A DNA stretch of 29,462 nt. Source: Zetaproteobacteria bacterium. Its GTDB lineage: Bacteria; Pseudomonadota; Alphaproteobacteria; Micavibrionales; Micavibrionaceae. This document shows, piece after piece, positions 9,669 to 17,366 of the stretch. The stretch covers positions 374,007 to 403,468 of the forward strand of contig NVXI01000001.1 in NCBI GenBank assembly GCA_002747015.1, given 5' to 3'. Within the stretch, counting starts at the first letter, position 1. Each line of letters starts with the position of its first letter. The notes beneath the pieces are model-generated. The model made no database searches, was not told the origin of the DNA, and saw nothing but the letters and a program-made list of their open reading frames with translations. A program made the translations under genes and the position numbers.

Positions 9669-9688
9669 AGAACAAATAAAAATAAGAT

Positions 9689-9715
9689 AAAAAAATCTGA
9701 TTACGTTGCCTAATC
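9689..9715 (-). terminator. Weak intrinsic terminator after the TAXI gene
   Basis: On the minus strand GATTA-ggcaacg-TAATC is followed within three bases by TTTTTTT. The stem is short and AT-rich, so the call rests mainly on the U-run and the position just downstream of the stop codon at 9724. Confidence 0.35.
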
Positions 9716-9723
9716 GTTCCCCC

Positions 9724-11001
9724 TTATTTTTGTAGACGATCCTTTATCATTTTAATATGTAAGCGCAAATTATACAGCTCATCAGCATAAGACAAAGGAA
9801 CCTTTGTCTTTTTAACGTCCTCATCTATTTTTTCAAGAAATGATAAAGCCATATTTTTATCTTCTGCTTTTGATGTCGCGGCGGCCTCCTCTATCTTTTT
9901 CAGATCTTTATACCATTTGTAGATTTTTGATCTTGTTTGCCAGCGATAGGTTGGTGGCGCAACCTTAAGCAATGGGATCATCACACCTATTAGAGGAATA
10001 AGCATAACAATCATGCGATTGATCAGATCAGCAAGCCAAAAGGGCAAGACGCGTTGTAAAAAATTAGGGCCGTACTCAAAATATCGACGGGCTTCTTCAG
10101 AAATGGGAAAGTCAGCATATTCCAATGTTGGAAAGTGCCTCTGCTTGGCGAATACATCGGCATCACCGTGAAGTTGAAATGCCGTACGGACCAAAAGCGT
10201 TTTTAAGGCACCGCTAAAACCTTTTGAGACCGTTAATTGCGCCACCGGACTGATTAAAGATAGGTCATAGTTTGGAATATTTTCGGCCATATCTATAACA
10301 CCCTCACTCAGAACAACCTTCGAAAGAAAAGGATAAAGTCTGGCATAACCGTCTGCTCGGACAAATGACAATAGATGTACAGTTTTATCGCGTAATAAAC
10401 TTTGAATGTGAGGTGACTGTGATCGTCCAACAAAAACGGCAGCATCCACTGCACGGTTTTGAAGAGCGCTTACAGCCTTTTCTCCGGATATTTCGACAAA
10501 ACTCACCTCTGCTTTAGGAAAGCTCCCCTCTAAAAGTCGCCTCATAAGCGCATTCGTACCACTACCTTTGCGACCAATTGCCACAGTTTTCCCGTATATT
10601 CTCTGTAGATCTTTTGCACTCCGGACGTCTTCCTGTACATCTTCCCGCACGAATACCCATATGGGTTCATAATATAGGCTGCTCAATGTTTCTATATTTT
10701 TTTGTGTTTCTGGCGTTGCAAGACCGCTTTGAATAAAAGCAATATCAGTTTTATTTTGTAATAAAAGCTCTATATTATCAATGGATCCGGCCGTTTCAAT
10801 GATGTTCACCTCTACGCCCTGAGCGGCCAATGCACTTTTATATAATGTCGCATATCTGTAATATTCGCCGCCCTTAGAGCCTGCGGCCAAGGTGATAGTT
10901 TTGGGCGGTGTGGGGGCAATAAACTGTGATGCAAACCAAAATGACGCGACGATAAGAGAAATAATCACGCCATATGTTTTCAAAGCTTCAGGTATGTACA
11001 T
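9724..11001 (-). CDS. TAXI-family solute-binding protein, membrane-anchored
   Basis: Member of the TAXI group of TRAP-transporter substrate-binding proteins, here tethered at both ends rather than free. About 425 residues from the ATG at 11001; the frame opens at a TTG ten codons earlier. An N-terminal membrane segment (GVIISLIVASFWFASQFIA) is followed by the binding domain: LAAGSKGGEYYRYA, IIETAGSIDNIELL, DIAFIQSGL, AIGRKGSGTNALM. A second membrane segment (MIVMLIPLIGVMIPLL, near residue 335) leads to a charged, probably coiled-coil cytoplasmic tail. No TRAP permease gene adjoins it, so it may serve a distant permease or act as a sensor. A perfect TATAAT on the minus strand at 11081-11086 may be its -10 box. 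Confidence 0.82.
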   Translation of the reverse strand: MYIPEALKTYGVIISLIVASFWFASQFIAPTPPKTITLAAGSKGGEYYRYATLYKSALAAQGVEVNIIETAGSIDNIELLLQNKTDIAFIQSGLATPETQKNIETLSSLYYEPIWVFVREDVQEDVRSAKDLQRIYGKTVAIGRKGSGTNALMRRLLEGSFPKAEVSFVEISGEKAVSALQNRAVDAAVFVGRSQSPHIQSLLRDKTVHLLSFVRADGYARLYPFLSKVVLSEGVIDMAENIPNYDLSLISPVAQLTVSKGFSGALKTLLVRTAFQLHGDADVFAKQRHFPTLEYADFPISEEARRYFEYGPNFLQRVLPFWLADLINRMIVMLIPLIGVMIPLLKVAPPTYRWQTRSKIYKWYKDLKKIEEAAATSKAEDKNMALSFLEKIDEDVKKTKVPLSYADELYNLRLHIKMIKDRLQK

Positions 11002-11203
11002 AATCGCTTGTTTTCTGTGTGGATTTAGCAAGGATTTTTCGATATTGGCTCATCCCCATCAAAACACTGTTACAACAACCATTATAAAGTTGTTATTCGC
11101 TAATCTTCATTACTATTCATTGGTGTATTTTGCACGTTATTCACATGGGAACAAGGAGATTTAATATTTATTTTCGGTGTATCGCCAATGGTATAAGGGA
11201 AAA

Positions 11204-11278
11204 TGGTGGGCGGTACAGGGATTGAACCTGTGACCCCTTGCGTGTCGAGCAAGTGCTCTACCGCTGAGCTAACCGCCC
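11204..11278 (-). tRNA. tRNA-Val (GAC) with encoded CCA
   Basis: A complete cloverleaf reads on the minus strand: acceptor GGGCGGT/ACCGCCC, D-arm GCTC/GAGC, anticodon stem CTTGC/GCAAG, T-arm ACAGG-TTCAATC-CCTGT, discriminator A and encoded CCA. The seven-base anticodon loop TCGACAC places GAC at positions 34-36. Position 33 is then C rather than the nearly universal U. It lies about 70 bases downstream of the sulP gene on the same strand. A 70-codon minus-strand frame across it (11100-11312) is an artefact of the tRNA sequence. Confidence 0.95.
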
Positions 11279-11346
11279 ACTCTAAGCGATAGGAGGATAG
11301 TGATACGTGCAAAAAGAAAACTATTCAAGCCCCAATTTCCAAATAT

Positions 11347-12696
11347 TTACGGATGGGTCGAAACACCTTCGCTCTCCTGCGGATAATCCAAAGCCATCAC
11401 CTGCTCTGTTGCGGTCTTGGAGAATTTTCCAACCACGTAGAATAATATCGTAAATCCAATCACGGCTGCATTTAAATCATAAAACAACGTCACAAGCATT
11501 GTCCCACTGATAAATAAAATTTCAGGAAGGGAAACAAATCCGGGAAGACTCTTATCCTTTGGCACTTTACCCATCATTTGCCGCGCATATAATTTTAAAG
11601 GTTGCCAATCAAATACGTCATATCCAACTTTAAACAAAATACCGCAAAACACTGCCGAAGGAATGAAAGCAAAAAAGTCCTTAAACAAAAATATTTCGAC
11701 AAAGACAAATAGACCGACACATATGCCGGCAAGGCGCATCGTTGCATTTTCCTTCAGCATCAAAACCGAACGAATAGTTGCTTGCGCCCCCGGAATACCG
11801 CCAAGCATAGCCGCCAAGCCATTCGCTGCGCCCTGCGCCATCAGCTCTTTATTCTGGCGCGTTTTCTCATTGCTCATATTATCAACCACAAGAGAGGTCA
11901 ATAACGTATCAAGATAGCACAGCAAAGTCAGCTGCATCGCGAACGGTACTGCAAGCATAAGATCGCTCAACGTCAAACCATGCGGTACTTGCGCAGATAT
12001 GACATGCCCCAAATCCCCTAAAGTATTCACATCACTCTTAAGAGAAGTGAATTGCACGGGTAACTGCATAATATATGCAAAAGCAGAGCTAATAATAATC
12101 GCCAATAATGTTCCCGGCAAATAAACCGCCAACTTAGGGGACAGCTTTTTCAACACCAGCGGACACACAAAAATCAGCGTAACCGTCATAACGGTAATCA
12201 CCACATTCCAAAATAGCGCACCTGATAAAGCTGTTACCCCACTAAAACCGAACAAAACATTCGCCTGAGAATTCCAAATCAACAGAGCAATACCACTCAT
12301 AAAACCGGAAACAACAACATTCGGAATCAAATTAATAAACCGTCCCAACCGAAGAAACCCGGCAAGGATAAGAAATCCCGACATTAAAAGGAAGACCAGT
12401 GTTATAAATTGATCACTCGACAATTGCGCTTCATATTCACTCACCGCAAAGGCAATCACAACGGCAGTTATTGTACTCATCGGTGCAGTCGGGCCAGAAC
12501 ATTGAACCCGCGTCCCGCCAAACATCGCGGTGATAAATGCAATAACACCTGCGGAAATCATTCCCGCAAATGCCCCACGTCCAGACAAGATGCCTAATGA
12601 CGCACCAAGACTGATCGCCACAAAGCTTACCGCCAGACCAATCGTTATATTCTTAAATAGCTCTTCTAATGAAGCTTTTTTGGATAAATCATCCAT
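11347..12696 (-). CDS. SulP-family inorganic anion transporter without STAS domain
   Basis: Integral membrane protein of 449 residues with about 10-14 hydrophobic segments. The SulP transport-domain signature lies near the start: AISLGASLGILSGRGAFAGMIS, then FGGTRVQCSGPTAPMSTITA, the substrate-site region. GGIPGAQATIRSVL lies in the second half. SulP proteins move sulfate, bicarbonate or dicarboxylates across the inner membrane. The protein ends soon after the last membrane segment, so the cytoplasmic STAS regulatory domain of classical members is absent; no separate STAS gene is adjacent. The substrate cannot be told from sequence. The ribosome binding site is weak. Confidence 0.9.
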   Translation of the reverse strand: MDDLSKKASLEELFKNITIGLAVSFVAISLGASLGILSGRGAFAGMISAGVIAFITAMFGGTRVQCSGPTAPMSTITAVVIAFAVSEYEAQLSSDQFITLVFLLMSGFLILAGFLRLGRFINLIPNVVVSGFMSGIALLIWNSQANVLFGFSGVTALSGALFWNVVITVMTVTLIFVCPLVLKKLSPKLAVYLPGTLLAIIISSAFAYIMQLPVQFTSLKSDVNTLGDLGHVISAQVPHGLTLSDLMLAVPFAMQLTLLCYLDTLLTSLVVDNMSNEKTRQNKELMAQGAANGLAAMLGGIPGAQATIRSVLMLKENATMRLAGICVGLFVFVEIFLFKDFFAFIPSAVFCGILFKVGYDVFDWQPLKLYARQMMGKVPKDKSLPGFVSLPEILFISGTMLVTLFYDLNAAVIGFTILFYVVGKFSKTATEQVMALDYPQESEGVSTHP

Positions 12697-12725
12697 ACCG
12701 CAGCCAATCTACAAACGCAATAAAA

Positions 12726-12804
12726 TTTCAATGCATAAAAACCATATTTTTCAATGCAAGTCAAAAAAATTAGTTTATGTTAACATGTAAAGTATATATG
12801 TTAA
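12726..12804. promoter_or_regulatory. Two pairs of direct repeats in a divergent promoter region
   Basis: TTTCAATGCA occurs at 12726-12735 and again at 12749-12758, 23 bases apart. ATGTTAA occurs at 12777-12783, inside the palindrome ATGTTAACAT, and again at 12798-12804, exactly 21 bases (two helical turns) apart. The second pair ends just before the TTGACA of the plus-strand gene; the first pair lies 30-60 bases upstream of the sulP start. They may be operators, but no regulator is identifiable. Confidence 0.35.
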
Positions 12805-12809
12805 ATAGA

Positions 12810-12838
12810 TTGACAATAAAACAGAGAATTGTTACACC
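12810..12838 (+). promoter_or_regulatory. Putative promoter of the 12868 gene
   Basis: A perfect TTGACA at 12810-12815 is followed by a 17-base spacer and TACACC at 12833-12838, a poor -10. The start codon lies 30 bases further on. Confidence 0.4.
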
Positions 12839-12867
12839 CTCATAAAATATAAAAATCAGGTGATAAA

Positions 12868-13371
12868 ATGAGCATCAAACCAGAAGATCTAAAACTAGAA
12901 GATGTACACAGAACTCTGCGCGCTATGCAGACATGGAAAACAGAACTAACCAGCATCAACGTTACTCCTGAAAGCGTTACTACGATGTATGGCGATTGCG
13001 CCGAGCTAAAAGGTACTCTTGCAACGGAATCGGTCTATACCCCCAAAGGAATCGAAGAATATTTTACACACCTCCTAAACCAGACAGCTGATCAACAAAT
13101 TGGTGTTGTGTTTAATTCGATTGCAACAAACAAAGATTTTGATGGATGCGTTGGACATTATACATTCAGCTTTCAAAACAAAGACAATGATAGAACAGAT
13201 CTATCTGCAATATTTGAGTTCAAAAAAGATAACCTTACAAATGGCATTGGTTTTCATCACTCCTATAAAGAAGATGAAACACCAGAGGAACTATCAGCCC
13301 AACTTCCTGATGATTATAAGGACTTTGAAGACGACGAACCAGATGCTCTGGACTCTATAGACTTGGGATAA
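12868..13371 (+). CDS. Small acidic protein, possibly NTF2-like fold
   Basis: 167 residues with no signal peptide, so probably cytoplasmic. A well-placed AGGTGA lies four bases before the ATG. The middle resembles SnoaL/DUF4440-type NTF2-like proteins: an early amphipathic region, YTPKGIEEYFTHLL, a central GHYTFSFQ strand, then AIFEFKKDNLTNGIGFHHS, which recalls the family's final strand ending in HHS. This is pattern recognition, not a database match. The C-terminus is a strongly acidic tail (DDYKDFEDDEPDALDSID). It has its own promoter region and stands between a transporter and the pilus genes; its context gives no function. Confidence 0.6.
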   Translation: MSIKPEDLKLEDVHRTLRAMQTWKTELTSINVTPESVTTMYGDCAELKGTLATESVYTPKGIEEYFTHLLNQTADQQIGVVFNSIATNKDFDGCVGHYTFSFQNKDNDRTDLSAIFEFKKDNLTNGIGFHHSYKEDETPEELSAQLPDDYKDFEDDEPDALDSIDLG

Positions 13372-13437
13372 GACGGCCACTTTCCACCTTCCCTCCACGT
13401 ACTATAAAAAAATAGTGATCTTTCTTCTGTTTCGCGC

Positions 13438-13482
13438 TATAATCAAAGAATGGCAATATACTACGTTATTGTCCCATTCTTT
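13438..13482 (+). promoter_or_regulatory. Promoter -10 box and leader inverted repeat
   Basis: A perfect TATAAT at 13438-13443 is followed almost at once by a large inverted repeat: AAAGAATGG (13445-13453) pairs with CCATTCTTT (13474-13482), and inside it CAATA pairs with TATTG, with a two-base bulge and an eight-base loop. The repeat would lie at the very 5' end of the transcript for the secretin-N-like/tadD genes. It lacks a U-run, so it is more likely a leader hairpin or operator than a terminator. No good -35 box is seen. Confidence 0.45.
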
Positions 13483-13531
13483 CCTCCCCGATAACTGGGC
13501 GTTTCAAATGATACAGATACAAAAGATAAAC

Positions 13532-14095
13532 ATGAAATTATACATCCCCCTTGCCCTGACATTACTGGCAATATCATCACCATCCCATGCAGATGAAAAA
13601 GTTGTTGATATACTCCCTCCTGTTACACATACAAACACAGCTGAGGCACAAGACATGGGTGATGCAACACACCCTACTATTCGGCTAACACCGGATAAAT
13701 CAGAGCTAGTCAAATTAAATGAAAGCGCAACAAGCATCATTATTGGCAATCCACTACACATTAACGTTATCGCCGATTCGGCCAAATTACTTGTTATTAT
13801 CCCAAGATCTCCGGGTGCAACGCACTTCACAGTATTGGGCAAAAACGGACAAATTCTTATGCAGCGCCACGTGATTGTTGCCAGTCCGAAAAAAGACTAC
13901 TTACGCATCAAGCGTACATGCGCAGGCGATGCAGACGACTGTCAAGACACAAGCGTTTTCTATTGCCCCGACATGTGTCATGAAATAGGATTAGGAAATC
14001 AAGAGGCGGCATCACAAGATAACACCTCAACAGGAGGCAGCAACGCAGCCTCAAGTAATAATTCAGTGTCATCACCGGACACAGAAACCGAATAG
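13532..14095 (+). CDS. Periplasmic protein with secretin/CpaC N-terminal-like domain
   Basis: About 187 residues from the ATG at 13532, which gives a signal peptide (KLYIPLALTLLAISSPSHA); an ATG at 13508 is also possible. Residues 50-115 resemble the pilus-assembly N-terminal domain (T2SS-T3SS_pil_N) found at the start of CpaC. The pattern RLTPDKSELVKLNESATSIIIGNP, then LLVIIPRSPGATHFTVLGKNG, parallels the CpaC segment encoded at 21101-22591. No secretin pore domain follows. Instead come four closely spaced cysteines (CAGDADDC, YCPDMC), probably forming disulfides, and a Ser/Asn-rich tail. It precedes the tadD-like gene by 41 bases on the same strand, so it probably helps assemble or gate the Tad secretin. 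The exact role is unknown. Confidence 0.75.
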   Translation: MKLYIPLALTLLAISSPSHADEKVVDILPPVTHTNTAEAQDMGDATHPTIRLTPDKSELVKLNESATSIIIGNPLHINVIADSAKLLVIIPRSPGATHFTVLGKNGQILMQRHVIVASPKKDYLRIKRTCAGDADDCQDTSVFYCPDMCHEIGLGNQEAASQDNTSTGGSNAASSNNSVSSPDTETE

Positions 14096-14136
14096 AAACA
14101 AAAGCACGAGAGCAAAGATATAAAGGGCTAAAGAGC

Positions 14137-14814
14137 ATGAGAAAATTTACGCGTTATATGGTTTTAGCCATTGCGATCGGGCAATTATCCGCTTGTAAGA
14201 CGACAGGAGACACCCCTGTACAAACGACAAAACATCCTGACAATGTCACCGCGCGCGTCGGTGCCGCGCTTGAAAAAGCTGCCTCCCAAAGTGGTTCAAG
14301 AACCGCTGGCCTTATCGCCCTTGAAAAGAAATATAAGCGCGACAGTGCAGATCCTGCAAAAGCCTTGGCCTATGCAAACGGACTACGTCAGGCAAACTAT
14401 CTTAACCGTGCGTCTCTTATCTTAACCCCTTTCGCAAAATCAGGAGATGTTTACCCAGGCATAAATACAGAAATATCTATGATCTCTCTCGGCCTTGGTA
14501 ACTACGACTCCGCGGAAATTTATGCACAAAACGCAATTTTACAAAACCCTGAAGACCACAATGCTTATCAAAATCTTGGCATTGCATTAGATGCAAAGGA
14601 AATGCATCCCGAAGCAGAACGTGCCTTCCGCAAAGGACTGGAACACTGGAAGGGCAACCCAACAACAATCATGAACAATTTAGCTCTTAATCTAGCAACA
14701 CAAGGGTTCATTGACGAGGCGATAGAAGTGCTAGAACGCGCACAAGCCCTCTCCCCCGACCGGATAGAGATTGAACGTAATCTACGTATTATCCGTACAC
14801 TGAACGAACGATAA
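14137..14814 (+). CDS. tadD: TadD-type TPR lipoprotein of the Flp pilus
   Basis: 225 residues. An N-terminal lipoprotein signal ends in the lipobox LSAC, with C20 as the lipidated residue. Tetratricopeptide repeats fill residues 55-220. The clearest units are PEDHNAYQNLGIALDAKEMHPEAERAFRKGLE and NPTTIMNNLALNLATQGFIDEAIEVLERAQALSPD, described here by their ends. TadD-type lipoproteins are periplasmic scaffolds thought to assist secretin assembly. Transcription follows the secretin-N-like gene and converges with tadC. The long distance from the main cpa/tad cluster's start and the opposite strand suggest separate regulation. Confidence 0.85.
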   Translation: MRKFTRYMVLAIAIGQLSACKTTGDTPVQTTKHPDNVTARVGAALEKAASQSGSRTAGLIALEKKYKRDSADPAKALAYANGLRQANYLNRASLILTPFAKSGDVYPGINTEISMISLGLGNYDSAEIYAQNAILQNPEDHNAYQNLGIALDAKEMHPEAERAFRKGLEHWKGNPTTIMNNLALNLATQGFIDEAIEVLERAQALSPDRIEIERNLRIIRTLNER

Positions 14815-14835
14815 TCCAATAACAGGCCCTAACCT

Positions 14836-14859
14836 CGGACATAAAATAAGTGCTGTCCG
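14836..14859 (+). other. Stem-loop downstream of tadD
   Basis: CGGACA (14836-14841) pairs with TGTCCG (14854-14859) across a 12-base loop, 20 bases after the tadD stop. No U-run follows. It may act as a 3' stabilising or weak terminating hairpin. Confidence 0.35.
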
Positions 14860-15008
14860 GCTAAGGAGTAAAAAGTCGCATGATTTCAGGGCGGTTTTTC
14901 ACTAGGGATGCAAATAATCTGATAGAAGAACACTCAGTATTGGATAATCTTTTATGAGCAACACCCAACTTATTACAACAGTGCTTAGCCACTCATTATA
15001 AACGGCTT

Positions 15009-15295
15009 ATGACTTGCTTCATTCATGCCTATACGGTTCCCCCACAGGGTGAAGCCTTAATCGAAAGAGCATATCACAGGTACAGGTCACTTGCCCCATC
15101 CCCTTTTATAACCATGCCAAACAACAGCAAGACAAGCACAATTTCTATACCGCAGTCTTTCGCTCCTATTATTGACTTATTTTTTGCATTGCTTGCTTTA
15201 CAGATCGTCTATCATACACCGTTGAAACAGGTGATAGCATTCACGCACAGGCTAAGAAGAGGAGAAAAGCAGTTAGGGCAGACTCTTCTCCACAG
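15009..15295 (+). pseudogene. Possible IS5-type transposase N-terminal relic
   Basis: The 486-base gap between the convergent tadD and tadC genes holds one plus-strand frame with protein-like character. EALIER is followed about 30 residues later by FALLALQIVYHTPLKQVIAFTHRL. This order and spacing resemble the N-terminal region of IS5-family transposases, where an AL-x-RG motif precedes a YSD..I...L.LK.VF..PLRQ..GF..SL block. The catalytic DDE residues are absent, because the frame runs into the end of tadC. There is no ribosome binding site. Few identities support this, so it may be chance. Nothing else is evident in the gap apart from the stem-loop near 14840. Confidence 0.3.
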
Positions 15296-15300
15296 AGTTA

Positions 15301-16254
15301 TTAACCGCCCTTCATCGCTGAAATCTGAATACTGGCAGGACCAAGGATAATCACGAACAAAACGGGCAAGAAGAAGACAATCATCGGCACAGTTAATTTA
15401 GGAGGTAATGATGCGGCTTTTTGTTCCGCCGTTGCCATGCGCATATCGCGCAATTCATCCGACATAATGCGCATCGCCTGTGATACGGACGTTCCGTATT
15501 GCTCTGCTTGAATCAATGATGTGGCAAAGCTTTTCCCCGCCCCACTACCGACACGCCGCGCAAAATCCTGCAACGCCTTTCTACGGTCATTTAACATGGC
15601 CATTTCGGCACATAAGATACCTAACTCTTCTGCCAAAACTTCAGATTGATCAGCCACCTCTTCGGCAACACGTTGTACGGTCTGCTCCAGACCAATACCA
15701 CCCTGCACACAGATCAACATCATATCCAAGGCATCAGGAAAACTTAAATTTATCTCTTCCTGACGTTTTATAATAATGTTTTTAATCAAAATATCAGGCA
15801 ATTTAAAACCAAAAAGTGCACTACCAAGTAACATCGCAAGCTGCACCAAATCACTTTGTTGCTTATCTTCTGGAACAGCTGATAAATACAAAGAACACAG
15901 CCCAACAAAAACTAACGGTAAAATAACGCGTGAAACCATAAATCTAAGATGCGCTTTCGGATTACGTATTCCTGCCTGCAACATCTTATCGCGCGCCTTT
16001 TCTCCCATAGAACCAGCAAGACGCTGGAATCTATAAAACATCGCCATATTATCCCGCGCAGAGATACTATCCTCCTTAATGATTCTGGTACCACCCTCAC
16101 GCGATTGCTTATAAAGATCTTTACGACGCTTCTCGATAATCGACTTTGTTTTCTCTTTTTTATCCGATTTTTGCAAAAAGGGGAATGCGAAAGCCGCGAA
16201 AGACAAACCTGCTGCAATTGCAGAAACCAACGTAATAAACATTTCATCACTCAT
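15301..16254 (-). CDS. tadC: Flp pilus inner-membrane platform protein TadC
   Basis: 317 residues, with a T2SS GspF-type domain. An N-terminal membrane segment (FITLVSAIAAGLSFAAFAFPFL) is followed by a charged loop, then two segments near residues 105-160. The GspF block FPDALDMMLICVQGGIGLEQTVQRVAEE, SLIQAEQYGTSVSQAMRIMSDELR and a C-terminal membrane helix (PMIVFFLPVLFVIILGPASIQI) are present. With TadB it forms the platform that the CpaF ATPase turns to extend the pilus. An AAGG lies about nine bases before the ATG. It is the last gene of the minus-strand cluster, 16 bases after tadB. Confidence 0.95.
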   Translation of the reverse strand: MSDEMFITLVSAIAAGLSFAAFAFPFLQKSDKKEKTKSIIEKRRKDLYKQSREGGTRIIKEDSISARDNMAMFYRFQRLAGSMGEKARDKMLQAGIRNPKAHLRFMVSRVILPLVFVGLCSLYLSAVPEDKQQSDLVQLAMLLGSALFGFKLPDILIKNIIIKRQEEINLSFPDALDMMLICVQGGIGLEQTVQRVAEEVADQSEVLAEELGILCAEMAMLNDRRKALQDFARRVGSGAGKSFATSLIQAEQYGTSVSQAMRIMSDELRDMRMATAEQKAASLPPKLTVPMIVFFLPVLFVIILGPASIQISAMKGG

Positions 16255-16270
16255 AAGAACGCCCTTCTTT

Positions 16271-17248
16271 TTAGATTTTAAAGTTAATCATCTTCTTCAT
16301 AACTAATATTCCACACGTCATCCACATCGCAGAATAGGTCAACATTCCGCGCCCCTCTTCCGTTGTGAACATCGGTTCAAGATAATCTGGATTAACCGCA
16401 TACAGCCCCCCTCCCACAAGAATCGGCAACGCACCAATAATTGCCGCGGATGAGACTGCCTCCGAAGATAACGCTTTAATTTTACGCTTCAAACGAAAAC
16501 GCGCGCGAATAACACGTGATAAGTTTGAGAGAACCTCAGACAGACTTGAACCTGTCTGCGCCTGAATGGCCAAACCCGCAGCAAACATTTTCATCTCTGG
16601 CAATGGCATACGCTTTGTCCCCTCAAGAGCAGCCTCATGCAACGGCACTCCAATTTTCTGTTTATCATAAATAATCGACATTTCCTCGCCCACTGGGCCG
16701 TCAAATTCACGACTAATCATCAAAACCGCTTCCGCAACAGGCATACCCGCCTGTAAAAGCCGCACAACTGCATCCAACGCATCGGCGAATTCCTCAAGAA
16801 ATGTTTGCTGACGTTTCAGAACCATATGGCGCAAAACTAATCGTGGGAATCCAAAAAAACCAACCACGCCCAGCATAATCAATATATGTAGTTCAACTTG
16901 CATATATTTAGCCAGCCCTAAAAAAGCAAAAAAGGACACCACAGACAGCACCCAAAACTTGGTTGTCTTACCCGAAAACCCTGCCTGCTTTAACTTCATG
17001 GAAATAGAGACTTTATCCTTGTCCCCCTCTTCCTCATCTTTGCTGGATTTTAATTTTCTGGCTATTTCCGCGCGCCGCTTATTTTGCAGATCTTTTTCAT
17101 CAACACGCACATCACCTGCATGCTTTCCACGGATCATATCAATATTTTTCTTTGATTGCTTAGAGCCCATATTCATTGCAATGAATATGGCGACCCCAAC
17201 AATAAGAAATACAATCGCAGTAATCAGAATGATTTGAATTGTTGTCAT
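16271..17248 (-). CDS. tadB: Flp pilus inner-membrane platform protein TadB
   Basis: About 325 residues from the ATG at 17248. The frame opens 22 codons earlier, but MTTIQIILITAIVFLIVGV begins the natural first membrane helix. A lysine-rich cytoplasmic region (residues 30-85) precedes two central helices. The GspF domain follows: FADALDAVVRLLQAGMPVAEAV, then GLAIQAQTGSSLSEVLSNLSRVIRAR, and two C-terminal helices (AAIIGALPILVGGGLYAV; MLTYSAMWMTCGILVM). It partners TadC as the platform beneath the pilus and is cotranscribed between cpaF and tadC. Confidence 0.95.
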   Translation of the reverse strand: MTTIQIILITAIVFLIVGVAIFIAMNMGSKQSKKNIDMIRGKHAGDVRVDEKDLQNKRRAEIARKLKSSKDEEEGDKDKVSISMKLKQAGFSGKTTKFWVLSVVSFFAFLGLAKYMQVELHILIMLGVVGFFGFPRLVLRHMVLKRQQTFLEEFADALDAVVRLLQAGMPVAEAVLMISREFDGPVGEEMSIIYDKQKIGVPLHEAALEGTKRMPLPEMKMFAAGLAIQAQTGSSLSEVLSNLSRVIRARFRLKRKIKALSSEAVSSAAIIGALPILVGGGLYAVNPDYLEPMFTTEEGRGMLTYSAMWMTCGILVMKKMINFKI

Positions 17249-17366
17249 ATCTTTATTCCACCGTGCAAAGAGTAGTTCATACTTATGTGCGGCTAGGCAA
17301 ATAAAGCGAAGCATACATTATGCGTACACCAAATTTTAACGATGACCACACACAGATAAAACTATT

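Noticed and set aside
11100..11312. 70-codon minus-strand frame across the tRNA
   Set aside because: It is a translation of tRNA-Val and flanks; tRNA genes often give such frames and there is no ribosome binding site.
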